The notes under the pieces: generated by a model
Database searches by the model: none
What the model was told of the DNA's origin: nothing
What the model saw: the letters and a program-made list of their open reading frames with translations, nothing else
From: Alisma plantago-aquatica
Taxonomy: Eukaryota; Streptophyta; Magnoliopsida; Alismatales; Alismataceae
Direction of reading: 5' to 3'
DNA: 64,000 nucleotides
Assembly: GCA_963693085.1 (NCBI GenBank)
Contig: OY856409.1
Location: 297,328,058-297,392,057 of the forward strand
Translations under genes and position numbers: made by a program
In this document: one piece after another, positions 22,735 through 36,897 of the stretch
Layout of the letters: every line of letters begins with the position of its first letter
How positions within the stretch are numbered: position 1 is the first letter of the stretch

Positions 22735-24198
22735 CACACCTTATACATTTTATATCTTCTGGAGATGCATTATTCCCTTATCTCTATAGAGTTTGTTTAT
22801 GATTTGTACATTGTAACTTGATTGATGCTAAAAGACACCCAATTATCTTAACTAATCAAGTGAAATCCTAATCATGTAGGTGCCCTGTGCCATAGATCCA
22901 TTCTAGAGCCCATTTTAATACTGGATGGTGAAACAAGTCATTCCTTTGGGAAACTCATAGTGCATATATTTGAATATGTGGGGGGTGCAAGTCAAGTATC
23001 TCCTTGCATCTACAATTATAGGTTGTGTGAGATGGCCATGCGTGGGATGATCTCCTTGTGATAGGCATAAGTGTAACTGCATGTGATGCCTCCTTTTAAG
23101 AATAGTCATGCATGAGCCTATTCTTCTAGCACTGTGACATGTACCAAGGAAGGCTAGGTGTTTATAAATGGATGGCCATGCGTGATACAATCCTTCAACT
23201 TGTCTATATGTTGTTGTTGCAGTTGATTGATATGTCTCAGTGGTGTTTCTCTTATACTGAACAATAGGTGGAGAGTTTGTGGATTCTGGATCTTCCATTG
23301 ACCTTGTATGGCACCGATTTTGACTTAGCAGTGGTCGGTTGGGTTTGAGGTGTAAGACTCAAATCCTCAGACCAATAATAAAAGATGTAATATGACCGTG
23401 TAGTATATTTTACTTAGGGTCAAATATGCTTCACATTGGTTGAACCCTTTGCCTTATTTTTGTACTCATTTCTTGAAATATAATGCGGTAAGAGAAATCA
23501 ACTATTATACATGTTCTTCATATTCCTTATTAGAATATTAATTGATCTACTACTCAGTGACAACTGCCTAGTTGTTTAATCTACATTATCTGTTGGATAC
23601 ATATCATTTAGTTGAATCTGCTCAACCTATTAAGTATGTTATCTACCTGTTTAGTTAGCTGTGTTTTTAATAGACTTTGGCGGAGAGTTACATCTTTGGT
23701 TGGGACATTTAGTCTCACCCCGTGGGTTTCCACATCTTTTAGGTGGTCATGCATGATGAGGTAGAGATCGTGCTATTGAGGCTGAGTAGCAAGAGGAGCA
23801 GTAGTTGAGTAAAGGTTGGATGAGCTGTTTGTGTTTTGTAGTAGAGTCCTATGTGTTGTCCTTGTAATCTTAGTCCTTTTGGGAGTTTTTTAGATGTTTT
23901 ATATTGAGACGATGTCTTGTCTATATGCCTTTGTTGTACAAATATGGCATGTATGTATATGTGACATGTTATAATATGTACAAGATAGTGAGCCTGTAAA
24001 CAATGCTATGTAATAATCTTTTGGCAGGTGTTATATATATACATGTGGCTTTTGTGGACTCTGTTGTGATATGTTTCCACTTGAGGTGGATATGTGAAAT
24101 GGTTTTAATTTCCTATGATTTTAGTAGCCTGGTTTGATTAGTTTTAATTCTGTATTTTATTTTGAGTAATCTCACTTTGTGTGGCGTAGGGCATCACA

Positions 24199-26063
24199 GA
24201 GGGCACTTCTGGGGACCGTGAGGGAGATTGAGAGGTTGTCATGAGTTTCTGGGGGTTTGGTGTGTGTTTTTTTGGGGATAGATATATACATGAAAGTTTG
24301 GGGTTGTGGTGAGGATCACAAGAGGTTGGGAAAACTCAAAATAGGGAGTCCATGGTTCATAGGTTGTGTGCAAAGCATAAACTCCCATTGATTTTGGGAT
24401 GTAATTATTTGGGAAAGTGCAAAGCATGTTGGGGAGGGGTTAGTTTGTGTTGAGGTTAAGTAGACGGGAAGAGAGATACTGATGCTACTATTCATGTCCA
24501 ACCAGGACTAGAGTAGATAAGGAAGAAGTTGAATTTTTGTCATATGGATACACATAAGTAGAAACAAACCAAAGTCATTTTATTAAATCAAGTAAAAGGA
24601 AAAACATGTCGCATGACAACTAAATCCTGTGAGACTATAGAAAATTAACCATATTAAATATATAATCACTTACTTAGGGTTTTAAATTATATAACTTCTT
24701 TCCTATATCAATTTGGGGCTCTAGAATTATCCAAGAGAAATCAAATTTGGTAGGTTACCTAATTTGAATATTAAGAATCCAAAAATGCATTAGTTTCCAG
24801 CTTTGTGAAATACTAGAGTATATATATTCCTTTTAGTGATACCTTATTTTTTATTCTCTAGGATTATCTAAAAATAATGATAGGCTCATATTTTGAGGGA
24901 AGCTATTAAATAACATAATAAACTCACCCACTAGGCTACATTATGGACATAAATAAGGTAAACAACACTCTTAACCTAAAATGTTTGCTTACTAGTCAAT
25001 TAGGAGAATAGTTTGTAATTAAATTACACATAAAATAGATAGTGTTACCATGTTTCTTAATTTAGTTAGAACATTGAATAAATCATACACTTTATAGACA
25101 CTTTAGGGTTTAGTTGATGCATGAAATTTCAAAATTGAAAGTCAAGGTTTCCAATTAGAGATTCATTTATAACTCTAAATTTTGAGGATGCTACAGATCG
25201 CTTCTTCTCCCATAGCCCATGAGGGAGGCCATACACCCAGGAGGGTGGTAAATCAAGAAAATACTTATCATTATAGTTTGAACTTATCACTATGGTTTGA
25301 ACCCAGATCCCTTCATTGGAGAGAATTATAATTCACAAATCATCATATTGTCATCCGCTTATTTCATACGGATATGATGAATTATATTGAGGTTGATGTC
25401 TATTGGAGAAAAAGAAGTTAAAGTTAGATAATTTAATTATATTTAGATGAATAAGATGAATATGAAGTTAAATACAATGAATCTTGTTCCCTTTCATACC
25501 ATATGTTCATTCTTTGGTAATCTATTATGAACCTTTTAATATTTGATTTTGGCCAAATGAAGTATAACAAAATTTTCACTTAAAATATTAAAAAATACTC
25601 ATTTAAATTGATTAAAGCATAACCAAGTTTATTAATATATATATATATATCCATTATAACAATTTTCCAGAATAAACTCTATATGTATAATGTATGCAAC
25701 TTTATAACTAGGAAAAATAAGTTTCTTTTTAAGACCATTGAAAGTTCAATCTATATGTGAATACATACATCAAAATAGAATATTAATCATTTCATTTCTT
25801 TATTTGAAATCTTATAATAAACCACAACTAGTTATTTTCCAAAAATATAATTTAAAAATCTTCTATATGCTTCAATACAAATCATAACATTCATGATATT
25901 GATTTTTGACGTCAACAATGATTCTATTATTATTTAAATGGTCCATAATATTCATGTAAGTCCTATAGTAGAATCTATTTACATGCTTACTTTTACTAAT
26001 ATAATGATTTTCTTTCTAAATTGTTTTCATTTACAACATAAAGATTGTTTGTAATATGGCACT
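24199..26063. other. AT-rich DNA, nothing recognised
   Basis: No open frame of interest, no LTR edge and no similarity to the other repeats of this window was seen. It includes an (AT)8 run. Confidence 0.5.
25635..25650. repeat. (AT)8 microsatellite
   Basis: Eight perfect AT units. Confidence 0.9.
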
Positions 26064-26068
26064 TTTTA
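26064..26068. other. Target site duplication TTTTA, left
   Basis: TTTTA precedes the LTR start TGTAAGGCCCC at 26069 and follows the LTR end TTCTCACA at 40831 (40832-40836). Confidence 0.9.
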
Positions 26069-26355
26069 TGTAAGGCCCCTAAACTTGCTTAATGAGTTGA
26101 ATAAGATTAATTACCATAATTTAATGTTTCTAACCATAATATAACCTTGTGATATGATTTTAAATCATAATACAAGATTAATCTTCAAATTTGGTCCAAT
26201 TTGGACACTGGTTGAGCAAGTTATGCAATTTTATGCACATTTTGGACTTTTCTGCAATTTACCCAATTGAGAGGTTTTCTTTGCAATTTATCACTTGCAT
26301 TATGTTCCTTGGATATTCTATAATAATTCTTGAGCTTGTTAATACATGGGGCGCC

Positions 26356-26363
26356 TATTTAAA
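26356..26363 (+). promoter_or_regulatory. Putative LTR TATA box
   Basis: TATTTAAA in a block conserved in the 3' LTR (32813-32820), about 290 bp into the LTR. The related LTR at 2203 has its TATA further in, so this is a tentative choice. Confidence 0.4.
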
Positions 26364-27296
26364 CCTTGGTTTGAAGGTGTTTTCTCCAAGGGTATTTTAG
26401 GGTTTACCTCTTCATGGATGAGCTACCTTTAGTAGCTATCAACTAAAGAATTATTTGATTGGCTGGGAATTTCTACAAAGGAAAGCTAAGCAGGTCTATA
26501 CAGATAGTGGGCGAGCTTCTTGTGTATGTGCTTGTATATTCTTAATAAATTAAGGCCATGGACACTTGGATAGATACTAGAACTTCAACTTTTTCTTTTC
26601 TTTATCTTAAAGATTCATATACTTATCCCCAAGTACCAAAACGAGCCATTTTCTCTCCACCACTTCCCTCCTTCTCCAAACCTCGTTCCCCCTCAGTGCT
26701 TATGTGAATTTTCCTATCCAAGGAAGAATAAAGTGGGGACCTTCTTGGAAAAAGGATCTAGGGTTGCAATTGACTTCCTTTTGGGGTTTAAAAAGCTTCC
26801 TTCTAGTGATCTTGACATAAAAGAATAAGAATCCCATTCTTTCCTTTGTTTATTTCTTTTTTATCCTTCCTCCTACCTTTCTCCAGGTCGGAACATTGTT
26901 GTTCCATGGTAGGAATTGCTCTAAATCTCTAAAACCCTACCTTTCTTGCTCCTTATGTTTAGGGTTTGCTCATTTGATGAAGAAAGGTGCTAGATGGATG
27001 AGTTCACAGCTTATGCTTGGATTTTCTACCCTACCTACTCAAGTTTTCTTCTGCTTGAGATTTAATCTTATCATTAGAGGCAAGTTTTATAAAATTATCC
27101 ACATTTATTGCTTACCATAAGATTTCTAGCTCATTTTCTTACTATTAAATGATGATCCATGCACTAAAAAGCTATGGTTGACTTGGATTTCGATTTTTAT
27201 AATGTTCCCTATTCTGATTTTAGTTTTAGATGAACCTGTGATCATGTTTACATTATTACTAAGGTATAATATAGTTTGGATTAGGTTTTTTTGATA

Positions 27297-28110
27297 ACCT
27301 ATGGTGATAAGAACCTATCAACCAATGGTCAATTTTATGGTTTTAACCTGATTTCTTTTATAAACCCATGACCCGATGATAGTACCATTGCAACAACCCT
27401 ATGATGTTGTCTTCATGACAACTGATGGTCGGGATCAAAGGTGTCAGATGATGGTGACAACCTATGGTCACCCCCTTAGGTTATGTTTTGGATCAATTAG
27501 AAGTTTAATGATCAACCATTAAGTACCCTACTGATGTTATCAATCAATGATGACATTAGCTTAATATTTGATGATGATTAATGAATATAGTGATGATCTA
27601 ACAACCTATGGTGACTTTATAATCCCTATGATGGTGGATCAGGCCTTAAAAACCTATGGTGAGTTAATCATATAGTTGTAGCATCAATTAAGCCTTAGAC
27701 CAATGGTTTCTTGGGTCACTTGATGCAATGGTCAGACCTATACTGTAATTGATGGTTTTAACATATGAAGTTGACCCAATGGTAAAGATCTAATGTTTAT
27801 TCCTACAATAAAGAGGAATGATGGATAATGTAATATGTTGGTCCTAGTAATGTGATTTAGATAGTTTTCTTTATATGATCAACTTAAGGAGCTTACTTGT
27901 TGACAATTGATGGCTTGTTTTAAATGAACAATCGATTGTTGGTTTTACCCTACTCTCAATGGAAATTTTTGTGTTGTTAATTAACGCATGTCTAGGGTTC
28001 AATGGTGACTCTTTCTAGAGCACAAATCAAGGACTTCATAGGTGGTTTATCTAAGGTGTTTACTTATGTAAACAACTAATGGTCTTACCTTATAAACATC
28101 CAATGGTTCT
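27297..28110 (+). repeat. Dispersed ACCTATGGTGA / CCAATGGTC motifs in LTR
   Basis: At least ten copies of (A)CCTATGGTGA-, CCAATGGTC- or GCAATGGTC-like words recur at irregular spacing. Most recur in both copies in the 3' LTR. They replace the GGTCGAGAC array of the related LTR at 2203. Confidence 0.6.
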
Positions 28111-30818
28111 AGGTGACATTGTGGTATAGTGATATGGGTTGAATGATGATGGAACAAATGGAGGGTTACCCTTAATAAGGTAGTCTTACCTATTCACTCA
28201 TATGAATAGAAGGGATGATAACCATATTGTGTTGATATGTAACCCAAATGAGGTATAGCTTGTTATACCTAGCTTTAATATAACTAAATGATGGTAATTG
28301 GGTATGAATAGTCCTTGAATGATTAATACAATCATGGAGTACTCTCTTATTGTTGTTAAAACCTTAGTATGCTATAACTCAATGGTTACACCTTGATTTA
28401 TGTGTGGATGCATACTTGAGAATAGTATGAAATGTGATGGTGATGCTTCACCCTACGCATCCATGATCCAATGGGGATGCTGTGAGTTAGGGTTTAGGTA
28501 TGAGTGCTGATTAGTAACATTAAAATACTTTATCTTGTTGAACCTAACTCTAGTGAAAATAGATAAAGATGAGTATCCATAGACTTTTTATATGATGGCA
28601 TGATGGTGAAATAACCTCCTTAATATTATCATAACCTTAATGTGTTAATTGGTGGTTATCATAGCCACATGGTTGATACTTTCTTATACTAATCATGTGT
28701 ATTATGAATATGATGTGGGTTAATCATATCTAAATTCCTTGCATGTTGATGTGATAAAGGAATGTTCTTATTGTTAACATAACCCTACTATGATTGTTTA
28801 TGAACATCTCCCAACTCATTAATGCAATATTGTGCTGTCTGGTGTATTATATGTAAGTGATGGTGTTGAGTCTTATTATAAGGCATGGAAAGATAATGAT
28901 GATATTGCAGAGAATTGTATGATTGTCTTAATGACCTTTGGGAATGGTTGATCCCTGAATGAGGTGTGATCCTCTTGTGTTGATAAGGGTTGATACCCTA
29001 TGATATTGTGAAAAGGATTTATATCTTGTGATAGTATAATGACTAGTGTAGCCTCATGAATGACAAGTGAATAGTACCATGTGATGATGAGATGAGAAAT
29101 TATGTTTCACACATTTTATATCTTTTGAAGTTGTGATATTTATATGCTTGCTAGAAGTGAATTAGGGTTTGTATTTCCACTTGTTTGATGCATCCTTAAT
29201 TCACTCAATTGGCATAACTAATCAAGTGCAACTCTAATCATGTAGTGCCATGTGCCGTAGATCCATCTTCAGTGTCAGAACTTGCTAGATGGTGAAATGA
29301 GTATTCCTAAGGAAAACTCGGAGTACATACTGTTGAGTATGTGGGGGTGGAAAGTTGAGGATATATCCTTTTCATCCACAATACAAGTTGTGGAGGTTGG
29401 CTATGGTAATGCCTCATACATATGATGTGATTGAGGACAGCTGTGGTTGTACCTCAGATTAGAGGGTTTTGTATATCCTGGTTTCTAGTGTCGTGACATG
29501 TACCAAGGGCAGAATTGTGGTTATCAACTTGACTATATGTCATTGCGGTGGCAGCTTTGACTGATATGTCACTGCCTTTTTACTTGTACTGACCCAGGGG
29601 AAGAGATCTTAGGATACAAACACTCCTAGATCTTGTACGGAACCGAATAGCCCTTTGTAGGGGTCGGTTGGTCTTTAAATGGTACGATTCAAATTCCCTA
29701 GGGAGTAATAAAAGATGTAATATAGTCGTGTAGCATATTTGTTTAGGGTTATACACAACATTTCACATTGGATGATAACCCTTGTTTGTTATCTTTACAT
29801 AAAGATGATGCTTAGTGCAATTAAGAGATAGTAGATACACTTAGGTTGTGTATGTGCTTAAGATTGTAGATGCATACATATATTAGCTATGCTTATGTTG
29901 ATAAATATACTGCTACTGGTGATTATAATCATGATGCTAGCTTTCTCATCTTGTTAGTTATGTTTAGCATGCTACCCATGCCTTTATAACTAGATATGCA
30001 TATACTGTTAATCATGCTTATCCAAATAGTTGTGCTTATGTTGTAGTTCTTCTTATGATGTTGATATGTTCAACCTGTTAGACATACTCATGTTGTTAGC
30101 TATGCATATGATACTTAATTTATTCATGTTGTTAGGGATGCTCATGCTGCTATTCCTTATATTGTTAATAGGGATATGAGAATAGTCTGGCTAATGAAGA
30201 TAGTTATTATCTGCTCCTTTGTGTATTTTGTTAATCATCAATGCTGCTGAGCTTATTTGTTATATCTGATTAATTTGCTTAACTATTTAATTACTTAAAA
30301 ATGTTGTAATCAATAAACATTGTTGGAGGGTATAACTCTTGCTGGGACATGGGTCTCACCCTTGTGGTTCGCCACATATTTTTAGGTAATCGGAAGTGAC
30401 GAAAACAAACATGTGGCAACAAAGAGGAGCTATAGTAATGAATCTTTGAGAAAGTTGATTAGATGTCTACTGTGTCCTAGAGTCGTACTTGTACTCTCAA
30501 GTCTGGGTAGGAAAAGTTTGTATATGGTGTTTCAAATGAGACTTTTGTTAGCATATTAATGCTTGTTTGTGTGGCACATACAAATATTGTTCTCCTGTGT
30601 ATATATGTTGTAGCTATGGTGATAGAACAATTTGTATCAAATTCTTGGCATAGTTTGGATATAAGAAAGATGTTGGGATCTTATGCAAATGTTTCTGAGA
30701 ATGTGCTGATGTTGAAATCAGTTTTAATTTACCCATATTTTTGGGTATGTGGTTAATTGGTGATTGATTGTGTTTTATATTTTGAGTAATCTAGTTTAGT
30801 GCAACGGGTTCTCACAAG

Positions 30819-30832
30819 TCGATATCAGAGCT
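30819..30832 (+). promoter_or_regulatory. Primer-binding site, initiator tRNA-Met type
   Basis: TCGATATCAGAGCT begins two bases after the 5' LTR. The TATCAGAGC part matches the initiator tRNA-Met site; the first bases differ from TGG. Confidence 0.75.
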
Positions 30833-32488
30833 TTAGGTTCACTGAGTCTACAGGGACACTAAGACTTAGGACTAGGATGATGTTAAAATTAGGAATATGA
30901 CATAAAAATATGGTGCATACTACCTAATCTCAATATTTGGGGTGCCCTGACCAGGTATTCAATTATTGAAGAAAGGTAAGTATGGAACTCTTAGATTGTT
31001 ATCTTTCTGGTTACTCTGATCAAGTAGTCATTTTGATACAATCTAAAGAGCATAATGAATAAGAAATCATGGTATGAATATCTCAATCATACCTTAAAGA
31101 AGATGAGAATTGCATCATAATCTATCAAAACTTGAATATTTGGTAACTATAAGAGAAAGATACAACACCATGAAATCTAAATCTGAATACAAATTTGAAA
31201 AAGAGGAGTTCTTGAAGATGTGATTCAAGAAGATAATAAAGTAAAATATAAATAAGTCTATGCTTATAAAGTAAATCAAGGTATGAAATCCACATAAGAT
31301 GGAAAGAACTCCTATAACAAGTACAAAATGAGAAGATAAATGGGAAAAATGACAAAGGAATAAGGTGGGACCTGATTTAATCTTAGTCCAACCTATGTAT
31401 GTAAGAAAGTGTTAATATAAAATCCACATAGCATGTGAAAGAAATTAAGGCTGATGATCCATGTTCAATGAAGAAAATGTGGAATATGATGATTTACATG
31501 TTGATAAGTGGTTGAAAAATATAATAAAATAAGAGAACATACCCAAGTGTGATAAATAGTCATCAAGGAAGGAGTAATGAGATATGTTAATCATGATGAT
31601 TCCTATGCTAATGCCAAGGAACCCAAAATGAAAAGGGTAAAATGATACATAAGAAGTTGTAACTCGCATAATGAAAATAGAATTGGTTACCTTTTTGCTA
31701 GTGACCCTTGAACAATGTTGCTATGGTATGGGAAGTGTGTTCCCTTTGTGTCTTTCCTTTCCAGGGCACAACTTTCAAGTGGATCATTGCCACTTGGCAT
31801 GTGTGGATTTGTTGTAAATATGAGGGTGGATAGCTTATTATAGCATAAGGTTGTTTGGACTATGGTACAAGATCATAAAGTTTGTGATGATTTTACTTTT
31901 GAGCCTTCCAATAATTAGGAAGACTCCTCTTATATGTCTTGGTATTTGTTATGTTGGTAAAAGTGGATGAGATAATGATGTAAGTTCCTTATAGCACATG
32001 AGGTGGATACCAAGGTAATGAATCCTAGTATCCATGATGTATCAACAGTATGAGAAATATGTGAAGGTTGGAGATGTTTATTAAATGAACATTCCAAGTA
32101 TTCCTCTCCCATAGAGAGAGAGATAAAGAGTTGATGATGATCCTATAAATGTTGTTTGGAAGGAAAAATAAAAGTGACTCTATAATGTTGTGTATGGTCT
32201 AGTGACAGTTGGGCAAGACCACTACCAAGGATAGATGGTTTGTTAATACAATACATATAATTTTAGGATGATAGCTAGAATTTAAAGTAGAAAGTTACTA
32301 TTAGATTTGGACTGGTGGCACAACAAGTTTCTATGTTCTATATTTGCAAATGTCTTCTCATGTGGGGGTTTTTGTGCTGACCTAAGATGAGATATGTATG
32401 AATGATGTGACATCACCATGATATGCAAGTAACCATGTGAAGTTAATATGATTAGGTGCAAAGGAAGTACCCATCTTTGTTTACCTTG
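30833..32488 (+). other. Non-coding interior of the LARD-like element
   Basis: Small frames on both strands show no retroelement motif. No zinc knuckle, protease, RT or integrase pattern was seen. Confidence 0.7.
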
Positions 32489-32525
32489 GATTTCGGGGGC
32501 GAAATCCCTATTAGGGGCTTATAGT
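32489..32525 (+). promoter_or_regulatory. Polypurine region before the 3' LTR
   Basis: GATTTCGGGGGCGAAATCCC followed by TTAGGGGCTTATAG, then the LTR start at 32526. The first part is itself an inverted repeat (GATTTCG...CGAAATC). Confidence 0.7.
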
Positions 32526-32812
32526 TGTAAGGCCCCTAAACTTGCTTAATGAGTTGAATAAACTTAATTACCATAATTAAATGCTTATAACCCTAATATA
32601 ACCTCGTGATATGCTTTGAAATCATAATACAAGCTTAAGTTTCAAATTTGGTCCAATTTGGACACTGGTTGAGCAAGTTATGCAATTTTATGCACATTTT
32701 GGACTTTTCTACAATTTACCCAATTGAGAGGTTTTCTTTGCAATTTATAACTTTCATTATGTTCCTTGGATATTCTACTATCATTATTGATATTCTTAAG
32801 ACATGGGGCACC

Positions 32813-32820
32813 TATTTAAA
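32813..32820 (+). promoter_or_regulatory. Putative TATA box, 3' LTR
   Basis: TATTTAAA, conserved with 26356-26363. Confidence 0.4.
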
Positions 32821-33305
32821 CCTTGGTTTGAAGGTGTTTTCTCTAAGGGTATTTTAGGGTTTACCCCTTCATGGATGAGCTACCTTTAGTAGCTATCAAC
32901 TAATGAATTATTTGATTGGCTGGGAATTTCAACAAAAGAAAGCTAATAAGGTCTATACAGATGGTGGGGGAGCTTCTTGTGTGTGTGCTTGTATATTCTT
33001 AATAAATTAAGGCCATGGACACTTGGATAGATACTAGAACTTCAACTTTTGCTTTTTCTTTATCATAAAGTTTCATATACTTATCCCCAAGCAAAAAAAT
33101 GAGACATTTTATCTACACCACTTCCCTCCTTCTACCAAACTCGTTCTCCCTCTGTGATGTTGTGAATTTTCCTATCCAAGGAAGAAGAAAGTGGGGACCT
33201 TCTTGGAAAAAGGATCTAGGGTTGCAATTGACATAAAAGAGTAAGAATCTCCTTCTTTCCTCCATTTATTTATTTTTTATCATTACTCCTACCTTTCTCC
33301 AGGCC

Positions 33306-36300
33306 AGAACCTTTCTGTTCCATGGTAGAAATTTCTCTAAAGCTCTAAAACTTTACCTTTCTTGCTCCTTATGCTTAGGGTTTGCTCATTTGATGAAGAA
33401 AGGTGCTAGATGGACGAGTTTACAACTTATGCTTGGAATTTCTACCCTACCTGCTCGAGTTTTCTTCTGTTTGGGATTTCATATTCTCATTAGAGGCAAT
33501 TTTTATAACTTTCTCCACATTTATTGCTTACCATAAGCTTTCGATATCATGTTCTTGCTTTTAAATGAAGATCCATGCATTAAAAAGCTATGCTTGACTT
33601 GGATTTTGATTTTTATAATGTTCCCTATTCTGATTTCTGTTTTAGATGAACCTGTGATCATGTTTACATTATTCCTAAGGTATAATATGGCTTGGATCAG
33701 GTTGGTTTGACAACCTATGGTGCTAAGCACCTATCAACCAATGGTCAATTTTAGGGTTTTAAGCTGATTTCTTTTAAAACCCATGACCCAATGACAGTAC
33801 CATTGCAACAATCCTATGGTGTTGTCTTCATGACAACTGATGGTCAGGATCAAAGGTTTCATAGGATGGTGACAACCTATGTTCACCCCCTTAGGTCAGG
33901 TTTTGGATCAATTAGAAGTTTAATGATCAACCATTAAGTACCCTACCGATGTTATCAATCAATGATGACATTAGCTTAATATTTGATGTTGATTAATGAA
34001 TATAGTGCTGATCTAACAACCTATTGTGACTTAATGATCACTAATGATGGTGGATCAGGCCTCCAAAACCTATGGTAAGTTAATCATATAGTTTTAGTAT
34101 CAATTAAGCCTTAGACCAATGGTTTCTTGGGTCACTTGATGCAATGGTCAGACCTATACTGTAATTGATGGTTTTAACATATGAATTTGACCCAATGGTC
34201 AAGATCTAATGTTTATTCCTCCAATAAAGAGGAATGATAGATAATGTAATATGTTGGTCCTAATAATGTGATTTAGATGGTTTCCTTTATATGATCAACT
34301 TAAGGAGCTTACTTGTTGACAATTGATGGCTTGTTTTAAATGAATAGTCAATTGTGGGTTTTACCCTACTCTCAATAGAACTTTTGTATTTTTAATCAAG
34401 GGATGTCTAGGGTTAGATGGTGAATCTTTCTAGAGAACAAATCAAGGACTTCATAGGTGGTTTATTTAAGGTGTTTACTTATGTAAACAACCAACGGTCT
34501 TTCCTTTTAAACATCCAATGGTTCTGGGTGACATTGTGGTATAGTGATATGGGTTGAATGATGATAGAACAAACGGAGGGTTACCCTTAATAGGGAAGTC
34601 TTACCTATTCACTCATATGAATAGAAGGGATTAAACCATATTGTGTTGATATGTAACCCTAATGAGGTATAGCTTGTTATACCTAGCTTTAATATAACTA
34701 AATGATGGTAATTGGGTATGAATAGTCCTTGAATGATTAATACAATCATGGAGTACTCTCTTATTGTTGTTAAAACCTTAGTATGCTATAACTCAATGGT
34801 TACACCTTGATTTATGTGTGGATTCATACTTGAGAATAGTATGCAATGTGATGGTGATGCTTTACCCTATGCATCCATGATCCAATGGGGATGATGTGAG
34901 TTAGGGTTTAGGTATGAGTGCTGATTAGTAACATTAATATATTTTATCTTGTTGAACCTAACTCTAGTGCAAATATATAAAGATGAGTATCCATCTTTAA
35001 CCTTCTTATATGATGGCATGATGGTGAAATAACCTCCTTGATATGATCATAACCTTAATGTGTTAATTAGTGGTTATTATAGCCACATGGTTGATACTTT
35101 CTTATACTAATCATGTGCATTATGAATATGATGAGGGTTAATCATATCTAAATTCCTTGCATGCTGATGTGATAAAGGAATGTTCTTAATGTTAACATAA
35201 CCCTCCTATGATTGTTTATGAATATCTCCCAGCTCATTAATGCAATATTGTGTTGTCTGGTGTATTATATGTAAGTGATGGTGTTGAGTCTTGTTATAAG
35301 GCATGGAAAGATAATAATGATCTTGCAGGGAATATTATGATTGTCTTAATGACCTTTGGGCATGGTTGAGCCCTGAATGAGGTGTAATCCTCTTGTGTTG
35401 ATAAGGGCTGATACCCTATGATATTGTGAAAAGGATTTATATCTTGTGATAGTATGATGAGTAGTGTAGCTTCATGAATGGAAAGTGAATAGTACCATGT
35501 GATGATGATATGAGAAATTATGTTCCACATATTTTATATCTTTTGAAGTGGTGATATTTATATGCTTTCTATAAGTGAATTAGGGTTTGTATGTCCACTT
35601 GTTTGATGCAACCTTAATTCACCCAATTGGCATAACTAATCAAGTACAACTCTAATCATGAAGTGCCCTGTGCCGTAGATCCATCTTCAGTGTCAAAACT
35701 TGTGGGATGGTGAAACAAATATTCCTAAGGGAAACTCGGAGTGCATACTGTTGAGTATGTGGGGGTGGCAAGTTGAGGATATATCATTGTCATCCACAAT
35801 GCAAGTTGTGGAGGTTGGCTATGGTCATGCCTCATACATCTGATGTGATTGAGGACAACTGCAGTTGTACCTCAGATTAGAGGGTTTTGTATACCCTGGG
35901 TTCTAGTGTCGTGACCTGTACCAAGGGTGGACTGGTGGTTAGCAGCTTGACTATATGTCACTGTGGTGGCAGGTTTGACTGATATGTCACTACCTTTTTA
36001 CTCCACTGACCGAGGGGAAGAGATCTTAGGATACCTGCACTCCTAGATCTTGTACGGAACCGAATAGCCCTTTGCAGGGGTCGATTGGACTTTGAATGGT
36101 ATGATTCGGATTCCCCAAGGCATAATAAAAGATGTAATATAGCCGTGTAGCATATTTGTTTAGGGTTATACACAACTTTTCACAATGGATGATAACCCTT
36201 GTTTGTTATCTTTACATAAAGATGATGCTTAGTGCAATTAAGAGATAGTAGATACACTTAGGTTTTGGATATGCTTAAGATTGTGGATGCGTACATATAA

Positions 36301-36897
36301 TATCTATGCTTATGTTGATAACTATACTGCTACTGTTGATTATAATCATGATGCTAGCTATCTCATCTTATTAGTTATGTTTATCATGCTAGCCATGCCT
36401 TTGTAACTAGAGATGCATATACTGCTAATCATGCTTATCCAGATAGTTGTGCTTATGTTGTAGCTCTTCTTATGATGTTGATATGTTCAACCTGTTAGAC
36501 ATACTTATGTTGTTAGCTATGCATATGATACTAGATTTATTCATGATGTTATAGATGCTCGTGTTGCTAGACTCCTTATATTGTTAATAGGGATATTAGA
36601 ATAGTCTAGCTAATGAAGATAGTTATTATCTACTCCTTTGTGTATTTTGTTAATCATCAGTGTTGCTGAGCTTATTTGCTATATCTGATTAATTTGCTTA
36701 ATTGTTTAATTACTTAAAAATATTGTAATCAATAGATGTTGTTGGAGGTTATATCTCTTGCTGGGACATGGGTCTCACCCTTGTGGTTCGCCACATTTTT
36801 TTAGGTAATCGGAAGTGACAAAAATAAACATGTGACAACATAGAGGCGATATAGTAATGAATCTTTGAGAAAGTTGATTATATGTCTAGTGTGTCCT
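33306..36897 (+). repeat. 3592-bp tandem duplication, copy 1
   Basis: It starts at AGAACCTTTCTG and matches 36898-40489 at a constant offset of 3592 with very few differences. The 5' LTR has this segment once. Confidence 0.95.

Larger units (their letters stand above)
2203..24198 (+). mobile_element. Gypsy-type LTR (possibly solo), split by a nested Sirevirus
   Basis: The LTR is in two pieces. The 5' piece (2203-5154) starts TGTGCTAGGCGCC and aligns with the start of the inverted LTR at 1982. The 3' piece (22730-24198) aligns with the last 1.4 kb of the LTR ending at 30816: TTTTATATCTT near its start, AAAAGATGTAATAT, a GTCTCACCC/GTGG block and a TTTGAGTAATCT end block, closing in CATCACA. 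Together they give about 4.4 kb, close to the 4.75 kb of the relative at 26069. The break carries the AAGTT duplication of the inserted element. No primer-binding site follows 24198, which fits a solo or 3' LTR. The 5-mers next to the ends (CCGAG and GAGGG) do not match, so its own insertion was not proven. Confidence 0.75.
26069..30816 (+). repeat. 5' LTR of the LARD-like element
   Basis: 4748 bp, TGTAAGGCCCC...GGGTTCTCACA. By eye it differs from the 3' LTR at several percent of sites. Short open frames inside it (for example near 26191 and 30559) are small, lie in LTR sequence and resemble no protein. Confidence 0.92.

Noticed and set aside
24199..24203. GAGGG as target duplication of the split gypsy-type LTR
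   Set aside because: The bases before the LTR start (2198-2202) are CCGAG. A GAGGG at 2046-2050 is not next to an LTR start.
26191..26400. 69-codon frame shared by both LTRs (also 32648-32857)
   Set aside because: It is shared because the LTRs are copies. The changes between the two do not favour silent sites by eye, and it sits at the supposed promoter.
33521..33730. Identical 69-codon minus-strand frame found twice (also 37113-37322)
   Set aside because: The identity comes from the 3592-bp duplication. The frame is in LTR sequence and resembles no protein.
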